Shown in pieces: positions 26,471 to 34,893 of a DNA stretch of 64,000 bases (its first letter is position 1; each line of letters begins with the position of its first letter). The stretch comes from Fusibacter ferrireducens (lineage in GTDB: Bacteria > Bacillota > Clostridia > Peptostreptococcales > Acidaminobacteraceae): contig NZ_JADKNH010000004.1 of NCBI RefSeq assembly GCF_015352425.1, positions 144,013 to 208,012 on the forward strand. Reading direction: 5' to 3'. The position numbers were made by a program, and so were the translations under genes. The notes under the pieces are model-generated. The model saw only the letters and a list, made by a program, of their open reading frames with translations. It searched no databases and had not been told where the DNA came from.

Positions 26471-27203
26471 AATGGAAATCGCTTATGAGGGCACTAGGTA
26501 CAGAGGATGGCAAAGACTTAAAAATACAGATATGACGATTCAAGGTAAAATTGAAGCGGTGTTATCCCGTTTTTTAAACGTAGCAACTGAGATAAATGGG
26601 GCAAGTAGAACGGATTCTGGTGTGCATGCCCTTCATCAAATTGCAAATTTTAAGTCAGAACAAGTTATTGACCGTTTAGAATTGATAACTTATATGAATC
26701 AGTATCTTCCGGAAGATATTTGCATAAAAAGTATTGAAACTGTTTCTGAGGCATACCACGCTCGGTTTGGCGCCAAGAAAAAAATTTATCTCTATCGTAT
26801 ATGGAAAGCAAGTTACCCACCTGTTTTTGAACGAAAGTTCGTGACTCAATATCATGGTGTGCCTCTGGATATTGGTGAGATGAAATCTGCGGCGACATTT
26901 CTTGAAGGTGAATATAATTTTAAGGGTTTTTGCACTGATAAGACGAAGAAATCCACTGTGAGAAGAATTGATGCGATTACCTTCTCAGAATCCGATGAAG
27001 AGATCAAAATTTTCGTTGAGGGCAATGGATTTCTTCATAATATGGTTAGAATTATTGTAGGCACATTGATAGAAGTGGGAGCAGGTAAAAGAACTGCTGA
27101 AAGCGTAAAACGTATTTTAGAAACGGGTGATAGGCGTATCGCCGGAGAGACTGCGCCCCCTCAAGGATTAACACTTTACAAGATAGGACAAGGTTCTATA
27201 TAA
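26460..27203 (+). CDS. truA: tRNA pseudouridine synthase A
   Basis: A 247-residue TruA, which makes pseudouridine at positions 38-40 of the tRNA anticodon arm. YEGTRYRGWQR is the N-terminal motif, and GASRTDSGVHAL contains the catalytic Asp. FHARFGAKKK-like AYHARFGAKKKIYLYRI and FLHNMVRIIVGTL are further conserved blocks. Length is typical. The start codon lies within the end of the upstream hydrolase gene, with GGAGAC before it. Confidence 0.95.
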   Translation: MNYKMEIAYEGTRYRGWQRLKNTDMTIQGKIEAVLSRFLNVATEINGASRTDSGVHALHQIANFKSEQVIDRLELITYMNQYLPEDICIKSIETVSEAYHARFGAKKKIYLYRIWKASYPPVFERKFVTQYHGVPLDIGEMKSAATFLEGEYNFKGFCTDKTKKSTVRRIDAITFSESDEEIKIFVEGNGFLHNMVRIIVGTLIEVGAGKRTAESVKRILETGDRRIAGETAPPQGLTLYKIGQGSI

Positions 27204-27299
27204 TTAATTCGCGAGGCAAAATAATTGAACTTGAAATAGCAATGAAGTTGAAGATATGGATTTATGAACGTCAGCAGATTGGCAATTAAGGAGGTTGTA

Positions 27300-28583
27300 G
27301 TGAAAACTTTATATTTAGATTGTTTTGCAGGGATTAGCGGCGACATGTTTATGGGCGCAATGGTAGATCTTGGCGTGGATTTCGAAATGCTCAAATCAGA
27401 ATTGAGCAAACTTGGTTTGGATCATGAATTTGATTTGAAAATGAGAAGAGATTCAAAATTGGGTATATTTGGGACGAAAATTGATGTGATTGATCACAAT
27501 AATGCTCATGATCATGGGCACAATCATTCACATGACCACGGGCACGATCATCCGCATGAGCATTTACATGAGCACTCACACGACCATTCACACGACCACG
27601 GGCACGATCATAAGCATATTAGAGACTATGGTGAAATTAAAGCAATTATAAAAGAGAGTAAGCTTTCAGATCGCGTCAAACAAGATAGCTTAAAAATCTT
27701 TGAACTCATAGCAAAAGCAGAGGCTAAAATACATGGCAAAACAGTGGATGAAGTTCATTTTCATGAAGTGGGTGCTATTGATTCTATCGTTGATGTCATC
27801 GGTGCAGCAATTTGCATGGAACTGCTTGAAATCGATGAAATAATGGCGTCACCAATTGAAATTGGCGAGGGCTTTGTCAAGTGTGCACATGGTAAAATGC
27901 CTGTACCGGCACCTGCAACTTCGGAAATTTTAATTGGTGTGCCTACACTTGCAAAAGTTAAAGGATATGAGATGACCACACCGACAGGTGCGGCAATTAT
28001 TAAAGCTTTTGTTACAAAGTTTCCAGAGCATAAGGAAATGAAAGCTCAAAAAATCGGCTTTGGTATGGGGACAAGGAATCTAGATATTCCCAATTGTCTT
28101 AGAGCGATTATCGTAGAGAAGCAAGAAAGTCAATTACAGTGGATTTTAGAAGCCAATATTGATGATATGAGTTCAGAACAACTTGTATTTGCAGAAGAAC
28201 GCTTATTAACAGAAGGGGCACTGGATATCTATAAAACGCCAATCATTATGAAAAAGGGCAGACCAGCCATTAAAATGAGTATCTTGGCAAAAACTAAAGA
28301 TATAGAAACCCTTCAAAGAATACTTTTTACGGAAACCACAAGCATCGGTTTACGCAAGTATCCTGTGGACAAAGTAAAACTTGATAGAACTTATCAACAG
28401 ATTGAAACGCAATATGGTAAAGTAACGGTTAAAACCGCTTTTTTAGAAGGTGAAATTGTCAATCAAAAGGCAGAGTATGAAGAATGCAAACTTCTGGCAC
28501 TTGAAAATCAAGTGGCGCTTTCTGAGATCTATAAAGCAGTAAATGAGGCTTTATTAAGGAATTCACTGGTAAATAAACGGTAA
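27300..28583 (+). CDS. larC: Nickel-pincer cofactor metal insertase LarC
   Basis: A 427-residue protein. LDCFAGISGDMFMGA opens the LarC domain; VHFHEVGAIDSIVDV and TPTGAAIIKAF are conserved blocks. LarC inserts nickel into the pyridinium-dithiocarboxylate mononucleotide using CTP. A His/Asp-rich run at about residues 66-106 (repeats of HDH and HGH) probably stores or binds nickel. The gene is one continuous frame, whereas some species split it into larC1/larC2 joined by frameshifting. The start is GTG at 27300, five bases after AAGGAGG. larE and larB follow closely. Confidence 0.92.
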   Translation: MKTLYLDCFAGISGDMFMGAMVDLGVDFEMLKSELSKLGLDHEFDLKMRRDSKLGIFGTKIDVIDHNNAHDHGHNHSHDHGHDHPHEHLHEHSHDHSHDHGHDHKHIRDYGEIKAIIKESKLSDRVKQDSLKIFELIAKAEAKIHGKTVDEVHFHEVGAIDSIVDVIGAAICMELLEIDEIMASPIEIGEGFVKCAHGKMPVPAPATSEILIGVPTLAKVKGYEMTTPTGAAIIKAFVTKFPEHKEMKAQKIGFGMGTRNLDIPNCLRAIIVEKQESQLQWILEANIDDMSSEQLVFAEERLLTEGALDIYKTPIIMKKGRPAIKMSILAKTKDIETLQRILFTETTSIGLRKYPVDKVKLDRTYQQIETQYGKVTVKTAFLEGEIVNQKAEYEECKLLALENQVALSEIYKAVNEALLRNSLVNKR

Positions 28584-28609
28584 AATTGGAGAGGAAGGTT
28601 ATCAGCTCG

Positions 28610-29464
28610 ATGAATATAGGAATGAGCCATTCAAGTTTAAAATCAAAAATAGATGAACTGAGAAAGAATGACCCCAAATTTGAAATGTTGTGCAAGTATT
28701 TAGAAGAGAAACCCTCAATTGTAGTGGCTTTTTCAGGCGGTGTGGACAGCACCTTTTTAGTGGCAGTTGCTTCTGTGGTTTCGAGACGTGTTATGGCACT
28801 TACAGTGCGTTCACCCTATATCGCCACATGGGAAATAGACGAGGCTGTAGATTTGACTAAGGTGTTAAAACTGGAACATCGCATTTTAGAAGCTGAAATT
28901 CCAGAAACGATTAAATATAATCCAAGTGATCGTTGCTATCTATGTAAGCATGAAATCTTTAGCAAGATCAAAGTCATCGCTGAACGAGAAAAATACGATG
29001 TGGTTTGTGATGGCTCAAATTTTGATGATCTTGGTGATTACAGACCTGGGATGAGAGCACTTAAAGAACTTGAAATCGAAAGTCCACTACTCAATTGTCA
29101 AGTGACTAAAGCGGAGATTAGGGCTTGGTCTAAAAAACTAGAACTTGAAACTTGGGATAAGCCGCCCTATGCGTGTTTATTGACACGAATTCCCTATGAT
29201 ACCCTGGTGGAACCTGAAGCACTTAAAATGATTGAAAAATCAGAAGCTTTCGTGATAGGACTTGGCATTAGAGCAATCCGAGTAAGAAAGCATGGGGACT
29301 TAGCACGTGTTGAAGTGGATGAAAAAGAAATGCATAAAATGCTCAAACCAGAGATCATGTCTCAAATATCAGAGACTTTAAAAAGTTTTGGATTCAATTA
29401 TGTCACTTTGGATTTGTCAGGTTATAAAATGGGCAGTTTCAATGATACCCTTGAAAAGGAGTAA
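28610..29464 (+). CDS. larE: Sulfur transferase LarE for nickel-pincer cofactor
   Basis: A 284-residue PP-loop protein with AFSGGVDSTFL near the N-terminus (ATP pyrophosphatase motif). PPYACLLTRIPYD carries the Cys equivalent to the sacrificial-sulfur Cys of Lactobacillus LarE. An extra CYLCKH pair is present. A three-Cys arrangement of this kind has been linked to [4Fe-4S]-type LarE enzymes that are not sacrificial; that assignment here is inference. A TTG at 28586 could extend the protein by eight residues; the ATG at 28610 is used. It ends three bases before larB. Confidence 0.9.
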   Translation: MNIGMSHSSLKSKIDELRKNDPKFEMLCKYLEEKPSIVVAFSGGVDSTFLVAVASVVSRRVMALTVRSPYIATWEIDEAVDLTKVLKLEHRILEAEIPETIKYNPSDRCYLCKHEIFSKIKVIAEREKYDVVCDGSNFDDLGDYRPGMRALKELEIESPLLNCQVTKAEIRAWSKKLELETWDKPPYACLLTRIPYDTLVEPEALKMIEKSEAFVIGLGIRAIRVRKHGDLARVEVDEKEMHKMLKPEIMSQISETLKSFGFNYVTLDLSGYKMGSFNDTLEKE

Positions 29465-29467
29465 ATT

Positions 29468-30214
29468 ATGAATAAAAATCAACTGGAGTCATTGCTACAA
29501 AAGGTTAAGCAATCTGAAGTCACCATAGAAGATGCCATGCAAACATTATCTTCACTCCCTTTTGATGACCTTGGATTCGCTATGATTGATCACCATCGAC
29601 ACCTTAGAGTGGGTTATCCTGAGGTTATTTACTGTGAGGGCAAGACCATAGATCAAGTGATTAAAATCTTTGAAAATATGGTGTCTAGACAAGTCAATAT
29701 ATTGGCAACTCGAGCGTCTATGGCACTATACGAAGCTATAAAACCTCTTCATATGGAAGCCAAATACAATGAAGCTGCCAGAGTGATCACTTTGACTCAC
29801 GAAGCTATACCTGTGACGGAGGACTATATTGCTATTGTAGCGGCAGGAACTTCTGATCTGCCAGTGGTTGAAGAAGCATATGAAACAGCTGTTGCTTTTG
29901 GAAATCGCGTAGAGAAAGTTGTTGATGTTGGCGTTGCAGGGATACACCGATTATTTGCAAGACTAGATGTGATCAGAGGTGCAAAAGTGGTCATTGTTGT
30001 TGCAGGCATGGAGGGTGCGCTTGCAAGTGTCGTGGCAGGACTTGTGGATAAACCTGTAATCGCAGTACCTACCAGCGTTGGTTATGGAGCCAGTTTTGGT
30101 GGTATCAGCGCACTGCTGACCATGCTGAACAGTTGTGCAAGTGGTGTGACGGTTGTGAATATAGATAACGGATTTGGTGCGGCTTATGCAGCATCGCAGA
30201 TGAATAAATTATAA
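29468..30214 (+). CDS. larB: Pyridinium-3,5-biscarboxylate synthase LarB
   Basis: A 248-residue protein. LGFAMIDHHRHLRVGYPEVIY is the typical N-terminal block (about 30-50). VAAGTSDLPVVEEAYETA and the C-terminal GYGASFGGISALLTMLNSC are the PurE-like core. LarB carboxylates nicotinate adenine dinucleotide and releases AMP, the first step of the cofactor route. It is third in larC-larE-larB and is followed by a terminator. Confidence 0.93.
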   Translation: MNKNQLESLLQKVKQSEVTIEDAMQTLSSLPFDDLGFAMIDHHRHLRVGYPEVIYCEGKTIDQVIKIFENMVSRQVNILATRASMALYEAIKPLHMEAKYNEAARVITLTHEAIPVTEDYIAIVAAGTSDLPVVEEAYETAVAFGNRVEKVVDVGVAGIHRLFARLDVIRGAKVVIVVAGMEGALASVVAGLVDKPVIAVPTSVGYGASFGGISALLTMLNSCASGVTVVNIDNGFGAAYAASQMNKL

Positions 30215-30262
30215 ATTTTACAGATCTTATTATAAGAAAAATTTTATCAAAAAATTTAGTGA

Positions 30263-30289
30263 GGATGCCTCTATGAGGTATCCTTTTTT
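30263..30289 (+). terminator. Rho-independent terminator after larB
   Basis: GGATGCCTC-TAT-GAGGTATCC hairpin followed by TTTTTTG. Confidence 0.85.
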
Positions 30290-30358
30290 GTGTAAAGCAT
30301 AGGGGGCATCCCTAGTGTGGTGTACATAAAACCTATAACAGCTTATTGATTGTTAAAT

Positions 30359-30372
30359 GTAACACATGTTAC
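30359..30372. promoter_or_regulatory. CRP/FNR-type palindrome upstream of hcp
   Basis: GTAACA-CA-TGTTAC is a perfect inverted repeat. Its centre (30365.5) is about 41.5 bases upstream of the start predicted from TATGAT at 30395-30400, the class II position for CRP/FNR activators. HcpR-type regulators of that superfamily control hcp in anaerobes; the identity of the regulator here is inferred. Confidence 0.5.
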
Positions 30373-30394
30373 CGAATTCTCTTTGAGTTTAATA

Positions 30395-30400
30395 TATGAT
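30395..30400 (+). promoter_or_regulatory. Likely -10 of the hcp promoter
   Basis: TATGAT, with no good -35, as expected for an activator-dependent promoter. The transcription start would lie near 30407. Confidence 0.4.
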
Positions 30401-30506
30401 TAGCACAGAAGGTTGAAGGATATAAATAAGTTGCAAAGGGAAATAATGGGAATACTTGTTGCTGATTTGAAATGAGTTCAACTGTGAAAAGGTGTTTATT
30501 AAAGTA

Positions 30507-30533
30507 ATAGCTTGAAGCTGTTATTCAAGCTAT
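30507..30533 (+). promoter_or_regulatory. Leader hairpin before hcp
   Basis: ATAGCTTGAA (30507-30516) and TTCAAGCTAT (30524-30533) form a perfect 10-bp stem 34 bases before the start codon. There is no T run, so it is not a terminator; it may stabilise the mRNA. Confidence 0.4.
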
Positions 30534-30567
30534 GGGAATGATTATAAAATTTGAAAGGAGATTTAAA

Positions 30568-32214
30568 ATGAGTATGTTTTGTTATCAATGTCAAGAAGCA
30601 GCGGGCGGAAAAGGCTGTACTAAAATCGGTGTATGTGGAAAAACGGACAATGTGGCTAATCTTCAAGACTTATTGATTTACACATTAAAAGGGGTTTCTG
30701 AATACAATCAGCAAGCAAGAGCGGCGGGATTGAATACGAAAGAGGCAGATCAAGTATTATTAGATGGTTTGTTTGCAACAATCACAAATGCAAATTTTGA
30801 TAAAAATGCGATTTCAGCTAAAATTGAAAATGCAATTAAGGTCAGAGATGCGATTAAGGCGACTTTAGATTCAAATGGTAAACTTGCAGCTAAGGCCTAT
30901 CATGATTCAGCAGTATGGACAGGCGATAGAGCTTCTTTCGAATCCAAATCTACAAGTGGCGTGGGTGTTCTATCCACAGTGAATGAAGATGTGAGAAGTC
31001 TTAGAGAACTCATTACTTATGGCTTAAAAGGTATGGCAGCATATGCTGAACATGCGGCGAACTTAGGCTTTGCAGACGAAACGATTTATGATTTCATCGA
31101 AAAAGCACTTCTTGCAACACTCGATGATGGCTTATCGGCAGATGAGCTTGTGGCATTGACACTTGAAACAGGTAAATACGGCGTTAATGTGATGGCCCTT
31201 CTTGATAAAGCGAATACAACTTCTTATGGCAATCCTGAAATCACTGAAGTTAACATCGGTGTGGGCACAAACCCTGCAATCTTAATTTCAGGTCATGATC
31301 TTAAAGATATGGAAGAACTTTTGGCACAAACTGAAGGCACTGGCGTAGATGTTTACACACATTCTGAAATGCTTCCAGCACATTACTATCCAGCATTTAA
31401 GAAATACAGCCATTTCGTAGGCAACTATGGTAATGCTTGGTGGAAACAAAAAGAAGAATTTGAAAAGTTTAACGGACCGATCATCTTCACAACGAACTGT
31501 ATCGTACCACCAGCAGATTCGTATAAAGATAGAGTTTATACCACTGGTTCAGCTGGTTTTGAAGGGTTTAACCACATTCCAAATAGAGTTGATGGCAAAG
31601 CGAAAGATTTTAGTCAAATCATAGAACATGCTAAGAAATTACCAGCACCAACAGAAATCGAAACAGGTAAGATCGTCGGTGGCTTTGCACATAATCAAGT
31701 GATCGCACTTGCAGATAAAGTGGTTGACGCCGTGAAGACAGGCGCAATTAAGCAATTCTTCGTTATGGCAGGCTGTGACGGTAGAATGAAATCAAGGAAC
31801 TACTATACCGAGTTCGCAAATGAACTTCCAAGCGATACTGTGATTTTAACTGCTGGCTGTGCAAAATACAGATACAACAAGTTAAATCTTGGCGATATCG
31901 GTGGTATCCCTAGAGTATTAGATGCAGGTCAATGTAATGATTCGTATTCACTAGCAGTGATTGCTCTTAAACTTAAAGAAGTCTTTGAACTCAATGACAT
32001 CAACGAGTTGCCGATTTCTTATAACATCGCATGGTATGAGCAAAAAGCAGTTATCGTGCTGTTAGCACTCTTATACCTCGGCGTTAAAAATATCAAGCTC
32101 GGACCAACACTTCCAGCATTTTTGTCACCAAATGTGGCGAATGTTTTAGTTGAAACTTTTGGCATCAACGGTATTGGAACTGTTCAAGAAGATATCGTTC
32201 AATTCTTAGGTTAA
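30568..32214 (+). CDS. hcp: Hydroxylamine reductase (hybrid-cluster protein)
   Basis: A 548-residue Hcp. The N-terminal iron-sulfur site is [13 protein letters not shown] followed by C in GVCGKT, with the clostridial spacing. Hybrid-cluster ligands lie in [24 protein letters not shown] and [13 protein letters not shown]. It protects against nitrosative stress by reducing NO (or hydroxylamine in vitro). The ATG at 30568 follows AAAGGAG by seven bases; an upstream in-frame ATG at 30532 lies in the leader hairpin and is not used here. No hcr reductase gene is adjacent. It is monocistronic with a terminator. Confidence 0.95.
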   Translation: MSMFCYQCQEAAGGKGCTKIGVCGKTDNVANLQDLLIYTLKGVSEYNQQARAAGLNTKEADQVLLDGLFATITNANFDKNAISAKIENAIKVRDAIKATLDSNGKLAAKAYHDSAVWTGDRASFESKSTSGVGVLSTVNEDVRSLRELITYGLKGMAAYAEHAANLGFADETIYDFIEKALLATLDDGLSADELVALTLETGKYGVNVMALLDKANTTSYGNPEITEVNIGVGTNPAILISGHDLKDMEELLAQTEGTGVDVYTHSEMLPAHYYPAFKKYSHFVGNYGNAWWKQKEEFEKFNGPIIFTTNCIVPPADSYKDRVYTTGSAGFEGFNHIPNRVDGKAKDFSQIIEHAKKLPAPTEIETGKIVGGFAHNQVIALADKVVDAVKTGAIKQFFVMAGCDGRMKSRNYYTEFANELPSDTVILTAGCAKYRYNKLNLGDIGGIPRVLDAGQCNDSYSLAVIALKLKEVFELNDINELPISYNIAWYEQKAVIVLLALLYLGVKNIKLGPTLPAFLSPNVANVLVETFGINGIGTVQEDIVQFLG

Positions 32215-32272
32215 TTTGTATTTAAAATATAAGTGATCTCCAAAATAGAGAGATTGAGATTGGGTAAGGTAG

Positions 32273-32328
32273 AACACCCCTCATAAATCATGCGGTAAAT
32301 GCATGGATTTGTGAGGGGTTGTTTTTTT
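32273..32328 (+). terminator. Rho-independent terminator after hcp
   Basis: AACACCCCTCA and TGAGGGGTTGT arms enclose a second pairing (AAATCATGC with GCATGGATTT), followed by TTTTTT. Confidence 0.85.
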
Positions 32329-32361
32329 GCAAGATATATTACAAATAGTGTATAAAAAATG

Positions 32362-32399
32362 TTTTTGTTCCAATTAGGACGCTTTTTGTTCCAAATAGG
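32362..32399 (+). promoter_or_regulatory. Two direct repeats with 21-base period (LytTR-like site)
   Basis: TTTTTGTTCCAATTAGG at 32362 and TTTTTGTTCCAAATAGG at 32383 differ at one base and are offset by exactly two helical turns. An extended -10 (TGATATAAT, 32426-32434) follows about 27 bases later. LytTR-type regulators bind 9-base direct repeats with 12-base spacing; the match is to geometry, not to a known consensus. Confidence 0.4.
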
Positions 32400-32425
32400 C
32401 CATGCATATTAAAAATAGAAAAAAA

Positions 32426-32434
32426 TGATATAAT
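32426..32434 (+). promoter_or_regulatory. Extended -10 promoter
   Basis: TGATATAAT. A second TGTTATAAT follows at 32456-32464. Either could drive the broken lipoprotein gene. Confidence 0.4.
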
Positions 32435-32519
32435 CACATTGAGTTTGAGATTGCTTGTTATAATGTAAATGATAAGATTGAAAGGGAGGCAGCAGATTTT
32501 ATTTAAAAAACTATAATGG

Positions 32520-32636
32520 ATAGAGTGTTAAAAGTTAGTTTCGTGTATACCATATAACATGTGATGCAATACATACTTTCCGCAAACAAAATCATAGAAT
32601 AGAGAGTTGATCAACTTTTGACTTTTGGTACCCTAA
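32520..32636 (+). repeat. Copy A of a ~110-bp element with terminal inverted repeats
   Basis: It starts TTAGAGTGTTAAAAGTTAG-like and ends TTGACTTTTGGTACCCTAA, whose complement begins TTAGGGTACCAAAAGTCAA. The centre has TACTTTCCGCAAAC and ATCATAGAATAGAGAG, shared with copy B at 34639 and, inverted, with copy C at 61029. No open frame is present. The structure is MITE-like. Confidence 0.75.
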
Positions 32637-32674
32637 CTAATAATTTATTGACAAAATTAAGGAGGATCACTTTT

Positions 32675-33047
32675 ATGAAAAAAATTACGAGAAACATTTT
32701 GTATAGTTTGTTACTGCTCGTATTGATTGGATGTCAATCAGATGATACAGACGAAAATGCGAAACCGGAGTTTTTGTACAATGTAGATAAAAGTATTGAT
32801 TTATTTGTTTATGAAAAAATGGCTTACGTGAATGCGAAAGATGTTGACTGGGTTATTGAATTGGCCCTTGAAAAAGGGACTCTGATTGGGACGATAAAAA
32901 ATACAGGTGCAACATCAAATTTTAGCGATTGGGATGCGACTGTATGAGACGTTGGCTGCAATATATACACATCAAATTGTTCGGATATTTTACTAGTAGA
33001 GAGCAATGGTGAATTTATCCCATATCTTAAATATGTCGAAGGATAGC
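32675..33047 (+). pseudogene. Small lipoprotein gene with in-frame TGA
   Basis: The start ATG (32675) follows AAGGAGG. Residues 1-22 form a lipoprotein signal with lipobox LIGC. The frame runs 90 codons to a TGA at 32945-32947 (after DWDATV), then stays open for 33 further sensible codons (DVGCNIYTSNCSDI... to YVEG) to a TAG at 33045. A Trp codon mutated to TGA is the simplest reading, so the product is probably truncated. The family is not recognised. It follows repeat copy A by 38 bases and is ended by a good terminator. Confidence 0.6.
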
Positions 33048-33126
33048 TTGAAATTAGATATTCAATTGTAGGAATGGAGGGTGGACGAAAGAGGGAATTT
33101 CAACAGCGTTTTTATTTGAATAATTT

Positions 33127-33175
33127 AAGGCCCCTTGATAAGTAATTTACTTCTAATTTATCAAGAGGCCTTTTT
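33127..33175 (+). terminator. Rho-independent terminator
   Basis: AAGGCCCCTTGATAA pairs with TTATCAAGAGGCCTTT with one bulge, followed by TTTTT. Confidence 0.85.
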
Positions 33176-33275
33176 AAATTTAAATAGGATTAAGTGTTGA
33201 ATGTTCTCTTCAACTTCAGTTTTTCTATGAGTTTATTAATATGAAGGACTTTATATTAATCATTTTAGAATTCGC

Positions 33276-33345
33276 AGTTGAGCATCAAATTTAAGCTCTA
33301 GTCATTTTTATAAGCTGCTCAACTCCTAAGTTGAGTTTCTTTTTT
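33276..33345 (+). promoter_or_regulatory. Possible attenuator: two mutually exclusive hairpins
   Basis: AGTTGAGCA (33276-33284) pairs perfectly with TGCTCAACT (33316-33324). The same segment, CTCAACT (33318-33324), also pairs perfectly with AGTTGAG (33329-33335), which is followed by TTTCTTTTTT as in a terminator. The first pairing would block the second. It lies 115 bases before the broken kelch gene. No ligand class is recognised. Confidence 0.4.
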
Positions 33346-33459
33346 ATTTATAGCAAGATAATAAATGTTGGCATTATTGAAAGCCTTTTACAATACATAT
33401 TTGAGTTTAAGTCTTCAGTAAGAGTCAATAAATATGAATTGGATCTGAGGAGGGCATGT

Positions 33460-34619
33460 ATGAACATTAGAAGTAGAAAACAAAAGATCGTATGGAGTAT
33501 TTTATTAACACTGATTTTAATGGTAAATGGTATTGGGTATTCGGAAGGAGAGAGTGCTTGAGAAGTTAAGGCGCAGATGCATTTTCAGAGAATCAGTCAC
33601 CAAGTGGTTGTATTAGATGGGAAAATTTATGCGATTGGTGGAATAGGGGGTCAATATTTAAATACTGTAGAAGAATACAATCCTATAACAGATATTTGGG
33701 AAATAAAAGCATCTATGAATATAGCGAGAAGAAATTTTGAAGCAGTTACATTAGGAAATAAAATATATGTTTTGGGTGGGAATAACGATGCAAATGCTTC
33801 ACTTGTTCTAAACTCAGTAGAAGAATATGACCCAAGTGAAAATGAGTGGACAATAAAGGCGTCTATGTTTAAGAAGCGTCAAAATTTAAATGTGTAACGA
33901 TAAATGAGAAAATTTATATAGTAGGAGGTCTTAATGCCACAAATATAGAAGAATATGACACTATAAATCAATCTTGGACAAGTACTAAATCGATGCCTAT
34001 CCCCCCTTACAGTTATGAGGTTGCAGTAGTAGGTGATACAATATATTTTGTTGAGAGCACTTCGACAAAAGCATACACTCCATCAGCTGAACCAATTCCT
34101 CAAGAAATCACTTTACAAGCGGAAGCAGGCGATTCTAAAGTTTCACTATCATGGATAGCGACCACAACCGCATCTGCATACAATGTAAAAAGAAGCACGA
34201 CTGCTGGGGGACCATACACGGTGATCGATACCAGTGAAACCACAAGCTATGTGGATTTAACAGCAACAAACGGGGTGACGTATTATTATGTGGTTTCTTC
34301 TATGGGTAATGATGACGTAGAAACGAATTCAAATGAAGTGATGGCAACACCTATGGGGTCTAGTAATCCGAATACCTTCCAAGGCAATAGAGCGATTTTA
34401 ATGTTGAGAATAGATGGGTTAGAAAAAGAATACGATATGCCGATTGATGAAATCTACAGTTTTATCAATTGGTATGAAGCTAAGAGTGGCAGTGTTGCCA
34501 ATACCAAGCCCTTCTACATCATCGATAAGAATTACAATGTCAGTCCATTTTTAAATCGATTTGACTATATCAACTTCGATCATTTACAATACTTTGAAGT
34601 AAAAGATTATAACCAATAG
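33460..34619 (+). pseudogene. Broken kelch-repeat / fibronectin-III surface protein gene
   Basis: The start ATG follows GAGGAGGG, and residues 1-28 form a signal peptide. An in-frame TGA at 33559-33561 falls where a Trp is expected (ESA-x-EVKAQMHFQR). The frame continues with kelch repeats (IYAIGGIGG, IYVLGGNND). At about 33885 one base is missing from a T run, giving a stop at 33895; the frame resumes with CVTINEKIYIVGGLN, a further kelch repeat. Then come an Fn3 domain (about 34100-34340) and a roughly 85-residue C-terminal domain. The gene has thus two lesions. It is bounded by repeat copies A and B. Confidence 0.75.
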
Positions 34620-34638
34620 ATCTATCCAGAAATCACAG

Positions 34639-34744
34639 TTAGAGTGTCAAAAGTCAGTCCTCTCTACCATCTGCTGCATCGAGTACTTTCCGTAAACGAC
34701 ATCATAGAGTAGAGAGGGCCCAACTTTGACTTTTGGCACTCTAA
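34639..34744 (+). repeat. Copy B of the ~110-bp element with terminal inverted repeats
   Basis: It starts TTAGAGTGTCAAAAGTCAG and ends TTGACTTTTGGCACTCTAA, terminal inverted repeats that agree at about 17 of 19 positions. A second inner pair, CCTCTCTAC and GTAGAGAGG, extends the hairpin. The centre TACTTTCCGTAAACGACATCA is shared with the other copies. It is the best preserved of the three. Confidence 0.85.
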
Positions 34745-34893
34745 TAATAGTTTAGTTTTTAGGTTTGTCCTCTATTGTGATAAACTTAAGGGAGAAACTA
34801 TGATTTTCTTTCTTCTATTTATTTTATGGATGTGAAAGTGAAGTCTACATGCCTGTAAAAAAGCATTTTCTTATGTAAACGAAAGGTCAAACG

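Noticed and set aside
30438-30453. Second sigma-54-like sequence in the hcp leader (GGGAATACTTGTTGCT)
   Set aside because: GG-N10-GC spacing is met, but the -24 element is poor (GGGAAT against TGGCAC), and the CRP/FNR palindrome with a well-placed -10 explains the promoter better.
32945-33561. TGA read as selenocysteine or tryptophan in two nearby genes
   Set aside because: Many intact genes in the window end in TGA, and no insertion hairpin or Sec-family protein is recognised. Decay or sequencing error is simpler.
34800-34835. Eleven-codon frame MIFFLLFILWM after GGGAG
   Set aside because: It may be the remnant of a signal peptide gene, but is too short to support as a feature.
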